A DNA stretch of 64,000 nucleotides, taken from assembly GCA_034620365.1 (NCBI GenBank), contig JAQGEQ010000270.1, forward strand, positions 372,001 to 436,000, in the 5' to 3' direction. Each line of letters opens with the position of its first letter. The stretch's first letter is position 1. The notes beneath the pieces were generated by a model, which was not told the DNA's origin, searched no databases, and saw only the letters and a list, made by a program, of their open reading frames with translations. This DNA is from Pegea sp. RAD2-039. Taxonomy: Eukaryota > Chordata > Thaliacea > Salpida > Salpidae. Shown in pieces: positions 37,289 through 49,100 of the stretch. Position numbers and translations under genes: made by a program.

Positions 37289-40200
37289 AAGAAATAGGAG
37301 TGGAATTAAGTAGAATAAATTTCCAAGTGAATATTAAGCAAACAATATTCTTATTTTATTCTAATCTATTGTTAAAACCCACAACTGATTTGAACAATGA
37401 AAACTTGGAACAAATTTAGAATAATATGAAAAATAGTAAGTTGTAACAAATAGTAAATAAAAATTAATTTTCTTAAAATATATCAGAGGTCATTACGTAA
37501 CAATAATTTAAATTTATAACTAATTAGGATGCAAAAAGTGTCTACTCATTCAACTACAGTAACTAGGATTAATCTTTTAGTAATACTTGAAAGTACAGCT
37601 GACTTTTATTTTGTTATTTGAAACTATAGTAACTGGACACCAATGAATTTGTTAAAATATAAAGTCAACCCCCCTACTTCATTCATAAAACTGACAATTA
37701 CTGAAGTCACCATATCCAGTAGCTAGAGACTTAGTCTTGTATTTTGTTTTTAAACTTAAAAATACAAGTTCAACTAAAGATTTATTTAAATATGATTTAC
37801 AACTGAATTATAAGCCATACCATATTTCTGATAAATTTGATAAATATGTATAATATAAATTACACATAAACTTCAAAATTTTTAAACTTCTTCATTTTAA
37901 CAGTAATAGATAAGTTCTAACAAATAATAAATAAAAGTAGATATAACTAAAAAGAGTTTCAGCGACTTGTAATTACATTCTAAGACAGGAAATTCATTTT
38001 AAATTGGTAACAATAATCTATTATTATATCGACTATCATCTAGCTCAATTAAAATGATATTATCAAACTTTCTAAACTATTGCTAACTACTAAGAAAAAA
38101 CTCAGTTGTATATAGAATAGCTTATATCACATAAGCAACTTTCATAATACTAACTACTGTAATTACTTAAAAAATCACTTTATTATGATTCAAAATCAAG
38201 AAATAAACACAACAGGAAGTGTTTAAGTCATGAGTGGGCTCAGATAAGTTTCATGAATATTTTTATAAGGTAAATTATTAGCAGTTCCTGTGCAACATTA
38301 AGACGGAAATGGTTAACAAGATTTGAGTTGGTGGCTTCAAATATCAAAAACAAATTTCTAAAAATTTCTAACTATTTTCATTTTCAATTCAACTATTCTC
38401 TTAACTAAATTTCCAAGCAAGATATATATTTTTTTAATTCTTTGAACTAAGACTACTATTAAAGATGAATTGATTGAATAAAAGATTACTTTTAGTTTCT
38501 TATCACTTTTCACTGTTATTTTCATAAACTAAAATATTAAAAAAAGTTTTTTGCAAACTCAAATATGAAATAAGTCAAAGTTCTCGATAATTTAAATCTA
38601 CTAATTGTATTCAAAAATACATTAAAAAATTATAATTATTATTAATCTTATCAATTAACAAGTCCGATCATTATTTCTTGTACTTCATTTATGGCAGTTT
38701 TCTACTGATAAAGTTTGATCCCAGATTTATCCAATCAAATACAAGTTAATTATTTCAAATACTCATTTCTTTTAGAAGACTGCCAACAAGCAATAAAGCT
38801 ATTTCTTTAACCATAAATAGAAATAAAGTAATAAGTAAAATTTATACAAGGCAATTTCATCTTTTGTGCAATATCTATTGCAAAGAAAGAATACTTGTCA
38901 GTATTGTTGTTATGTAATTGTTGAACAATCTTAAATAGAAGAATTTGAATTACTTGAGGTTTATTTATCTATAAAGAAAATGTTTCGTTGGTTAAAATAA
39001 AAAACTAATATTTAGTTAATATATTTAGTATTGTTTACATTTTGAAAAAAGGTTTGATTTAACATGTTGGTTAAATAATTAATTTTCAGATGTTACTAAG
39101 TTAATAACCAATACGTTTCTAATCACATAATTTAAATATGAATTTTATAATATATTTTCTATACCTAATTTCATTTTGTACAAAATAGTTAAATTGTATA
39201 ATCTTAGAAAAATACAATGACATTGAAAAAGTTTTATCCAAATTGATTTGGTTAACATCATCTTTTGCTTTATACGATCTTAAACTATTTAGGAAACTTC
39301 AATTACAGCCTATCTTTTAAAACTATTATTTAGCTTAATATTGCTTATACTCAAACATTGAAGACATCAAAATTAATAAAGGACAGATTTCATGTCCTTT
39401 TTAAGAATTGGTTCATAATAAAAAACTTCAAAATGTGAGATGTAGTTATCTTTAGTTATACAAAATTTCTACCGTAAATAGGATAAATTTTTATTTCTAT
39501 TAATATTGGTTTACATTTATTTTCAAACTATAACTGGCCAATCCTGATCTTTCATTATTTACACACCTCCCAAGCAAAACATTTCTCTTTTCTATAGTTA
39601 CTAGTACACTTTCAAAGCTTTAGTTTTGACGTATCATCTTAAAAAAAATACAAGAGTTTCTCTATAAAACTAGTTACATAATAGCTCAGTGAAATATAGT
39701 TTAACTTTAAATCTTTTTTTAGCTTTTTAAAAAACGTGTTTGTAGAATGTTGATAATAAATGGAAAAATATAGAGAAAAAGTCCCACACGATAAATTATA
39801 TTTTAATTAAAAAATATTGATATATTTTTTGTACAACAATATAAGTTTATATTTAACAGATTTAAAACTTGTAGAACCATCTACAGCAAATTATTTGATT
39901 GCCTATAATAAGCGAAATAAATATTCATTTATAATAGTAATTACAAGTTGTTAAGAATTATTGCAGTTGTAAATAAATTTCAGAAATATTCTAGTTTAAC
40001 TTTTTATCATCATCAAATTGTTGTCATATCTAATTATTGTAATGATGAAAATTGACTACAAACTGACTTAAAGAATGTTTAACTAAAATCTTCTATGTCT
40101 ATAATAGATATAATTATCAATTTTCTGATATTGATCAAAACCAATCAAATCTGTTTATGTGGTAGATAGGTTGATAATAAAAAAACGAAATTAGGAATGA

Positions 40201-40767
40201 GAACAAAATACAGTGTGATATAGCAAAGTAATTCTAATATTTTTTCTTAATCTTACAGCAAAACTAAGCTTTACTATTTGAAATAGTAGATAAAAATGTA
40301 TTATTATTTCAACTCATTCTATCTTTTCTATGTCTTTTAATCTTTCTATATATTTTTAGAATTTTGAGATCCTTTCATCAAATAAGCTTTTTTAATAATT
40401 AAAGTGTTTCAACACAGAAAATTCTAAAAATAGTGATAAGAAACTACATTTTTTAATTAGAAACCTTGATAGTTTGACAATATTTCATGTTTTATCTATA
40501 ACTATTGCTATAGTGACGTAACTATTATAAAACTAATAAACATATTTTTATTCATAGCGAAATTAATTTTGAAAAAACGTAGATAAATTTATTTTTGGGG
40601 TTGACAATATTACTATTTCAGAATTTTGATAAATCTTTATCATTTATCTTCTCGTTAGAAAACTTTTACATTTGGAAAATAAATAACAATTAATTGCTGA
40701 TTATAAAGACTGAAATATACAGTTACAATTGGAAGCTTTACTTGAATCAGTTTTGACTTATTTGTAT

Positions 40768-43700
40768 ATGAAGCTGTTGAAAGCTGGAAAAACAAAAATG
40801 CCTAAAATTAAACGTGCAACAATGAGTAAAAAGAAAGTTTTTAAGAAATCAAAAAAGCATTTTTCAGTGCATAAAGACTCACCTAAACTAAAAAAGGTTT
40901 GATTACAAATAAACTGATATTAATCAGCATTTCTGAAATTACTAGATTATTCTAAAAATCGTGACATGAAAATGGTTTAAAAGTTCTAAATTATTTATGA
41001 AAATTTTTTTTTTAATCTTTTCTGAAGTTTTGCTTGAAACAAGTTTTGTTCAGAACTAAACTTCTTGGCTAATTACATTTAATAAAAGCAATTTACACTT
41101 CATTAAATAGTTTACAAATTTTCATAATTACTTTAGGCTACAAAACGTATTGAACCTGTAAAAATCAGACGAAAAAGTATTTTAAATCCATCAACTCTGA
41201 GCCAAACAGAAGAAAAGAAAGGAAATGGTTGGGTGAGGAATATAAATATCAATTTTGGAAATAAAATTTATTGTCTAGCTAAACAACAGCTTGTCTATGA
41301 TTTTCAATAATGTTATTTTGCTATTTAATTCAGAATGCAAGTAAACACAAGTTGTTGTTGGCCATGCATAATCACATGATGATATTAAAAGTAAGTTTTG
41401 AAAAAGATGTCACCGAACTTCAGCAAATGTACCAAAGGAAGTATTTTAAACCGATACAAGAGCTAAGAAGCTCATTGCTAGCTTTTATATCAGATAGTAA
41501 CAACAAGTAAGTCTATTATATTTTGGAAATTTACTAAATGGTTAATTACAGGCCCAGTTTTGAGAAAATAAATGCAAAAATTCGTAAAACTACTCTTAGA
41601 GGAAATGATCTTAGAAAAGATGTTAGATATCATTGCCGACTACTTGCATCCGGTTAGGTTTGTTGTACTATTCGGTTGCAAACTGACTAAATTGTGTTCT
41701 CAGCCGGACCGCCAGAACCCGCTTTATATTTTAGACAGCACTTTTGGCTTGAAGTTTTAAAAAACTCAAACAATCTTATCAAAAAGATGATAGGTCAAAA
41801 AGAAGTCCATATCTTCCAACATTTAGAAGATATTTCAATATCTGATACTGGTCTACCAACTAAAGGTTTGCTTTTTATTCAAAAAATAATTCTAAAATTA
41901 CAAATAAGACAGATTTTGAAATAATTATGTTTTGATATGAAGCCTATTTACTTTAAAACATATTTTTATTCTAATTAAAATACTTAACTTTCGTATAATT
42001 TGTTGAAGGTTTTGAAATATGTTTCCAGTTTTCAGCTTTAAATCCATACTTTGAAAATACAGAAATTATTAAAAGGTATTTAATTGATATTTTTCCTAAG
42101 AAGCATACAACCAACAAAATGACAGAAGGTATTTAAACTTTTAAAAGTTAAGAAACTAAATTGTATAAATTATTAAAATTTCAGCTGAAAATTATGAAAA
42201 GAATCTGCTAGAAGAAAATCATATTTTGGGATACAAAGGTCCTCGATTGGTTGAAATAGCAGCAACCAAAATTATATGGAAAAATAATATTTGTAAATAT
42301 CTTATTCTCAAATATTTATAAACTTCTTCTAAACTAAGATATTTTTCAAATCAACAGTAAATAAGGAAGAAGATAATAACAACAATTTCTACAAATCAAT
42401 TTTCGATTATTTTCAATTTTCATGGAAAGAAAACACTGAAAATAAAAACCAGCTTAAGGCTGAGTAGTGAGTTGTCAAAATTTAAAAGTTACCTAATCAA
42501 GTTGTCTACTAGTATTTGCTGCTAACTTTAACTTGTGTTATTACCAGTGATTATTCGATTGGAACATACCTTCAAAATGTTGTAATACCGAATGCATATG
42601 AAATCTTTTGTGGAATCAATAATGTTAATTCATCAGGTGAATTATCCTCTCGAATCAGAACATGATCATTGAAAAATACTTTGTTTTTTCGAAGATGAAG
42701 ATATAATGCTTACAAGCCGTTCATCAAAAGAATCTCTTGCAATCGGAGATAACTCACAACACAATAAAAACGATTCAACAAAGATAATAAAGACTAGAAT
42801 TGTTGAAAGTAAAAAGAAAGTCAAAACAAGTGAAAAGACAAGAAAGCAAAACGACTTCGGAGACGCAAATAGATTTGGATCAAAAAATAAAGTCGAAGAT
42901 AGAAAAGAACTATTTAAATTCAACTCATCGACGCTAAGTAGGTGTAAATGTGATAAAAACAATTCAAGTAACGGAAATCTGAACAGTTACAAAAATTTGT
43001 TGAATTATTACAAACTGTTAGATATATTAAAATCAGAAAGTGAAAGTTACTCGGTTAGAGATCAAATTGAAAAATTCTTCAAGTCTGCAGAAGATAGTAA
43101 AGAGAAATCGGTAAAGGGACACAAGAAAAAGCAGAAAGAACAAAATCTTACTGAAATGCAACTCGTAGATGCAATTGTTTCAACTCAACAACCAGTTCAA
43201 TCTGACATCCAAACAAAATTTCCACTTGTAAAAGAAGACTCTCATAATGACTTAATTGCTTTACTTTCTGATTTCTTCGAAAAAAACTCGGGGTCTGACA
43301 CAAAACAAATAATTCTTGAATCAAAAGAAGATAAACTGCAGAAAAAAGTTAATTCCAATGATTGTAAGACCTTGAAAATAATAAAAGAAATTAATTCGAA
43401 ATCCGAAGAAGATTTTACTCAACAACAAACTAAACTTGGTGGTTTTCCTTGTCAATCAGCCGGCCAATCAAAAGCTGTCAGCAAAGAATATTTCAAAACT
43501 AAAGAAACAAACTTAAAGTTTTTTGAAAATAATAAGAAAAGTATTTTCTACGAGGAAGATTTCAACAGCTCAATAAGTTCATCATCAAAAACCTCACAGA
43601 TTAGCTTGCTAAGTGAGTTAGATATTTCGAATGAGCCAAACAGTTCTCGGTGGTTAGAAACTGAGTTTTTTATGAATCCAATCTATAAGTCACAATCAGA

Positions 43701-44530
43701 GCCTGAAAAAAACGGATCTTATAAAAAGTTGATCAATGAGACATTAAAGCCTCATCAAAGCGAATTTCATCTTCAAACTTATGATTTAATTTCAACCAAC
43801 TGTCATCAACTCTATGAAAGACCACAAATATCCGCTGCTGCTGTCCCGACATCATCTGAGCCTCCTCGGAGAAGTCGAAGCCTTGCAAACTTACATTCAA
43901 AAAGTAAAATATCAAAATGGACCAATATACTTCTATCTCGATTCAACCAACGTCAACAAAATAAGAAAGAAAAATATAATATCCAAGACAACCCATTAGC
44001 CACAGAATTTGGAATAAATCGTTTAGATTTTGATAGTATTCTTTATCCAAGCACTGGCTTCTTTGAGGAAAAAAACCTTGAAGTACGTGTAGGTATTGAA
44101 GATTATGCAAATGATGTCAGTGTAGCAAACTGGGATCATTTTCAACGACAACTCTTGTCATCTACAAGTCTACACCCTTCTTTTCAAAAAGATAAAAATG
44201 ATCTACTTCAAAATCCAGACTCGATTTTGTTAACTCCTCAAATACAACCTCTTGACCTCCGAGTGAAGTCACGAATTCCATCTACTTGTCATGAACAAAC
44301 TCTTAAACGGTTTGGTCATCTTTAATTAGATGATTTTTCGTCAAACTTTTTACTGACTGATATTTTATAGAAAATCGAATTCGTCGAGTCATCAGGATCT
44401 CTTCAGTTTAAAAAAAGGAAGAAAAAAAACTCCCAGAAATGAGAAAAACTTGAGTTGCTACTTTGGGAATAAATTTGTGAAAAAAGTTGCTGTAGATTTA
44501 GACTTTGGTGAGCTGACTAATTCAATTTAA
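40768..44530 (+). CDS. NAP-family histone-chaperone core with long unrecognised tail
   Basis: Eleven exons: 40768-40896, 41137-41232, 41334-41506, 41552-41652, 41704-41865, 42036-42128, 42185-42292, 42358-42466, 42548-42636, 42695-44309, 44371-44530; 2835 nt, 944 aa. Residues 1-75 are Lys-rich. Residues ~76-350 read as a nucleosome assembly protein fold: helix KDVTELQQMYQRKYFKPIQELR, HFWLEVLKNSNNL, HLEDISISDTGLP, YFENTEIIKRY, IFDYFQF and DYSIGTYLQNVVIPNAYEIF. The usual strand with alternating Phe between the GQP-like turn and the YF motif is missing, so the core is divergent. Residues ~354-944 have no family I recognise: Lys/Ser/Glu-rich with NLS-like basic runs, RRSRSL, a CtBP-type PLDLRVK at 872-878, and a basic end. 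NAP relatives normally end in a short acidic tail. Histone binding is inferred. If the last intron is not used, the frame stops at 44325 after KRFGHL. Confidence 0.8.
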
Positions 44531-45034
44531 AAGATACTAAAATGCTAGTAACAAGTTACTGATTAAAATGATATTTATATAATTTCTTTTAACTATTGTA
44601 AAAATTGTAAGCATTCAGCATCCTATTAATCCTGTAATTGATGCTTTACTTGGTTTAATTTTTTCGTAATTTTATTTTAATTATAATTATAACATTCAAT
44701 TAAAACTCAATCCCAAAAGTTACAGCTTTGTATCCTAATTTGACCAATCATTTGACACTAATTTATTTTCCTAAACTAACTAACAATTACAAATTTTAGG
44801 TGCCACTTGTAACCAGAATTTAATGACAATGAATTTTTTCGCTGACAGTGATTATCATCAACAAAACAGTTGATCTTCTAAGTAAAAGGAGATGTTTTTT
44901 GTACTCATGCTTTCTGTATACAATAAGATTGTTTGCCTGTGCTTGTTAATGTAACTTGCGTTGTTTATATGTAAAAGCTTATTGATGTTTGCAAAGCCCT
45001 TCTACTTTTCTGCATGTAGCTCTAAAACTGATCA

Positions 45035-45040
45035 AATAAA
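45035..45040 (+). terminator. Candidate poly(A) signal for the NAP-like gene
   Basis: AATAAA about 500 bases after the stop codon at 44530, the clearest hexamer in the interval. Confidence 0.4.
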
Positions 45041-45438
45041 GAACGAAGCAAAAAATAATCTGAAATTAATTTAGTTTTATTTACAACTGATTTGAGTGGT
45101 TTCAATTTATCCAAAAAATATAAAATTTATGGTTTTTTATTATAACTATCTACATTTGAATTAGCTGAAACATTTAGTAATTTCAAGACACACAATATTT
45201 TTAACTGATCTTTGACGAGATTTAATTATCTTGGGGTATTTTATAGCGTAATTAATATGCAAATAAGAATAGAAATTGTATAAAAAACAGTCTATTTAAC
45301 TTTTACAAGATTACTCATTATAGTTTAGTTATTTCTTTAACTTTATGTGATTTCAAATTGCTAAAAAGTATGGATAAGTTTGTTTAAATTTTTGATAAGA
45401 ATAAAATACAACTAGTTAAATGACATAATTAACTGGCT

Positions 45439-45444
45439 TTTATT
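45439..45444 (-). terminator. Candidate poly(A) signal for the CHP gene
   Basis: TTTATT on the plus strand (AATAAA in gene sense), about 135 bases beyond the stop codon. Confidence 0.35.
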
Positions 45445-45577
45445 TATAATTTTCTAAAACTTATTTCAAAATGTAACTAGTTTTGTCATCACAACTTGAA
45501 ACATCGGTTTAAGGTCCATTTAAAGATTCAACAAAAGTTTAATAGTTCTGTTGAATAGCTTCAAACGTTTGAAGATA

Positions 45578-46138
45578 TTAGTTTTGAAACTTGACAACCA
45601 TCTTGTTTTCCACAACTGCATCAGTCATGACTTTTTCAAAATCTTCAAACGTGATGACGCGAGAAGAAGGTGACGAATCCAGGATAGTGCGCTCTGCAAT
45701 GAGGTGCAGCTGTTCTATTGTGACGTTTGAACCTACCATCATAGTGAGTATTTTGATCATTTTTTCTTTAGTGATTGTTCCATTTCCATTTGTGTCATAC
45801 ATCGAGAAGACAAACTTCAGTTTGTTTCTTCGACTACTAAAGTCGTTGTCATGGTGCTTCCTGCATCGACGGAATGTCGCTAAGACTTTCACAAACTTTT
45901 CGAAGTTGAGACTTTCCTCTGACTGAAAACATGAATCAACAATTCTATCAGCGAGAGGATTAATCTCCAATCCATCAACCGCCAACATGTCTTCCTTGGT
46001 CAAATATCCTTTTGATGTTTTATCAAGAGTTTGAAATCGAATAAATAGCTGATTGAGTTTTGTTCTTGAAAATCCCGTCTCTTCTTTTAAATTTTCGATT
46101 TCTTCATCTTTCAACTCTCTTGAATTATTAGAGCCCAT
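45578..46138 (-). CDS. CHP1: Calcineurin B homologous protein (CHP1-like), intronless
   Basis: One uninterrupted exon, 186 aa (human CHP1 195). EF-hand protein; in animals CHP1 binds Na+/H+ exchangers and other partners at membranes. Seen: MGSNNS start, a good N-myristoylation site; DEEIENLKEETGFS; INPLADRI; the Arg-rich middle NSRSNKLHFAF-equivalent (SSRRNKLKFVF); and a C-terminal VVENKMVVKF matching the CHP end. Four EF-hand regions align. The first two lack ligands, as in CHP1. Oddity: loop 3 is DTNGNGTITKEK (115-126), with Lys where the twelfth, calcium-clamping Glu should be, and loop 4 (154-166) is one residue longer with ligands replaced by Ser/Pro. Calcium binding is probably weak or lost. 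The mammalian gene has several introns; this one has none, suggesting a retrocopy or intron loss, though the frame is intact. Confidence 0.9.
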   Translation of the reverse strand: MGSNNSRELKDEEIENLKEETGFSRTKLNQLFIRFQTLDKTSKGYLTKEDMLAVDGLEINPLADRIVDSCFQSEESLNFEKFVKVLATFRRCRKHHDNDFSSRRNKLKFVFSMYDTNGNGTITKEKMIKILTMMVGSNVTIEQLHLIAERTILDSSPSSRVITFEDFEKVMTDAVVENKMVVKFQN

Positions 46139-49100
46139 TTCAAAAAATCAATTACTAAAAGTTTTATGATCTGCAAAATTATTTGTTGATTGAACATAAA
46201 GTTGTTGTTTCAGTGAGAATAATAACAAACTCATTATTCTAGTAACTACCTAATCATCGAATTAAGATAAAACTTTTATTGATTTTGTGATTTGATGATC
46301 ACAGCTGGCTGTAATGAATATGGTATTGCTTTATTTACAAATTTACTTTATAAACCATTTGATGTTTATTGATTTGAATGTCAAACTTTCTATCTTTTGT
46401 AATCTTTTTAGTTCATTAGTACTAGAAAGTACCTTGCAGAAGTTTGAAGCAGATCACAGAAGTAAAATCAATAGATCGACTGACAATCACTTCATCTTCA
46501 TATTATAAGCTAATAAATGTACTTTGGAAAATAAATTAGTAAATTTAAAATTTGATCATTATTTGAAATTATCAAGTATTTAACTAAAAGCTTTATTTTT
46601 TGCAACTAAGTTTTAACTTAAGAATAGAGACTTCGAAATAGATTTTAGTTTAATCTTTTAATATTTTGCGAAAAATTTAATACTCTAAAACAAAATCAAA
46701 ACTAAAATGATTAAATTTCAAAAAAAGTTCTTAATTTATTAACAACATGTTTAAATCTAGTTTTCAAAAGCAAAATTTTCACAAGTAAAAATTATTATTG
46801 AAATTTTGTACCATTACCCAGAAAATGATTTATTTCAGTTAATGTTTTGTATGCATCAACTAATTTCAAGATAAGATCTTTGATGAATTCAAACAATTTA
46901 AAATTAACAAGACTGGTTTGATGCAGTTATCTTGCAAAATATAATATTAGAAAAAATAAACTTTTTCATTAAAAACATCACTTTGCTCAATACAATCATT
47001 AAGTAAATGTAATCTTACAGATGTAAGCATAACATCTTCAACAAAGACTGATTGGCACATGTGGTTAATAATAACAAGCATGAAAAACTTGTCTTACTGA
47101 AAATTTTTGAGCTATCTGATTGAACACTTTTTCAGTTTGATTATTTTATCAACATGTAACAAAAAAGCTTTGGAGATAATCTGCACGTTTCTTAAAAAAC
47201 TTAAAAACAAAAACTTTTTATATAATTCATCATCTTAAGTTTTTCTTGAGTGCATAATAACACACTAAATAATGAATAAAACGATTTTTTTGTCTAAAAC
47301 GTTTTGTGAATACCTCATGGCATAAGTGAATCACCAGGATAATTAAGACAACATCGTATAAAAATCTGACGAGGTAAGATTTAGGATAACCTCACTCATT
47401 AGATTGAATTATTATATTCTAAACTGGCATGATGCAAACAGGAACCAATTTCATAAGACACGCTTGCAGACTTTTAAATAAATCGGGTTTTCTCAATGTT
47501 AATCCAAGCCCGCTTCTCTAAGTAGTCTATGCAAACCCTCTTTAATTCAACATTTACTTATGCGGCAAGATCGTCTTATATCTCTCTAAAAGCATTCATT
47601 GAGTTAAGATTAAGTATGATATAAATGTAGATTTTATAAAATTAAATAAATTACTTATGTACGATTTTATGGTTCAAAATAGTCCGGCTATAATTTTTTA
47701 AGGTAAAAATAGCTCGACTGTTTTAAAATCTTGCGTACTTTCTTTAATTTATAAAGCAAAATAATATCTCAGACCTTTTTAAGTAAGAAGAAAATTATCA
47801 TTCAAAAAATTTCAAAATTGGTTTTAGTAATGTACCTCAACTTTTTAAATTTTAGTATGCTTTTTACAAACTGCTTATACAACAATAAAACAGTTCTTAC
47901 AATTATCGAATGCTTACAAATTTATATTCTCTAACTACGATATAAATTAAGAGAACTTTTTCTGTATTTTAAATAATAAAAACTTTTAATCTTTTCATAA
48001 AAATGATGCAATTTTTCAAATCAAGTCAAAGTTGAATATTTAGTGAATTAGAAAAGCTTATAAATCTACACCTTTTGCTGAAGTCCAATTGCAACTTAAT
48101 TAATATTGAAAATTTTATTATGCATAAATTACTACAGTTCATTTAGAAAATTGTAGTCGTTAAATTTTATTACATTTAAAAATGTGATAAACTTTTCTAT
48201 TTCAAAGTTAATTAAAGACTAGCTCTTTGTAATTTTGTTCTGCAAATACTATTAATAAGTAAATATTTAAATAGACTTTTCACCTAGAGTTTAACTACTT
48301 GATAAGTCCTTTAAATAACCCTTGCACTAATAAAGTATCATAATGCTGAAATAAAACTGTTGAGGAAAAATATAAAATGTAATAGCAGAATGATTTGATG
48401 CTTTTATCTGACTAATTGTGGTGTATAGTGAATCATAATATTAGTTCTTTGCGTAAAGTATAGTTCTCACTTAATCCAAATATCTCAAAACTTTTCTTAG
48501 TTGGGTTTTATTCATAAAATGACTTTCTCTATAAGATCAGTATTGAGCCCTTGTAATATCAACGCATTTCCCCGACCTCCTACTATTAGTTAAAATTATT
48601 AACGGTTCTCTCAATTTACCTTCAATGAATTTTTTAAAGATCTTTTATAAGTCCTCAGAAGTTTGTAATTTAAAATCAACCTATTCAACAACTTAAATTA
48701 CACCCAGTAAAATAGTAGCTTTTTAATAGGTTTACCAAGCTTTGGAAGCCTCTTTCCGACTTTATCACTTCACTAAAATCTGTCATCGTTTTTAAGGTTT
48801 TGATTTACAAATAATATTTAAGTAACTTTGTCAACAAGTGAGGTGTAATGCTAAATTCTTTTCTTTTTTTGACTATTGTATTATTTATTTTTTCATTTAT
48901 AACTTCTATCATATCTATGCCTCTGTAGTGCTCTTACTTTCTCTTCTACGATAAAATGCTGTGGCATGTGTGACTTTTCATTATTTTCAGTTTATTATTA
49001 ATTTATTCGCAACTTTATTATCTTGTGTTCGATATAAAAGCTGTATAACTTGTTAATTGCAGCCATTCGTTCAATAAAATAAATAAATAAAACCTCAAAC

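Larger units (their letters stand above)
35649..40767. other. Head-to-head intergenic region, SLC1 / NAP-like gene
   Basis: A+T-rich. Apart from the possible small exon at 37034-37168 and the motif cluster beside it, I see no coding or structured element here. Confidence 0.45.
44531..45577. other. Tail-to-tail intergenic region, NAP-like / CHP
   Basis: Probably the two 3' untranslated regions back to back. No coding exon or structured element was seen beyond the poly(A) candidates. Confidence 0.5.

Noticed and set aside
42666..42962. Minus-strand 98-codon open frame
   Set aside because: Antisense shadow of the Lys/Ser-rich tail exon of the NAP-like gene (Lys codons read as Phe/Leu on the other strand).
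42706..44325. The 539-codon open frame as an independent intronless gene
   Set aside because: A 58-nt intron with GT...AG joins it in phase to the NAP-like exon 9, and the joined residues (SSDED) resemble the start of a NAP acidic tail. No separate promoter space exists. Still testable by cDNA.
45591..45926. Plus-strand 111-codon open frame
   Set aside because: Antisense shadow of the CHP1-like coding sequence.
47361..47395. Possible hairpin GAGGT...ACCTC
   Set aside because: Only a five-base stem with a loop of over ten bases; expected by chance.
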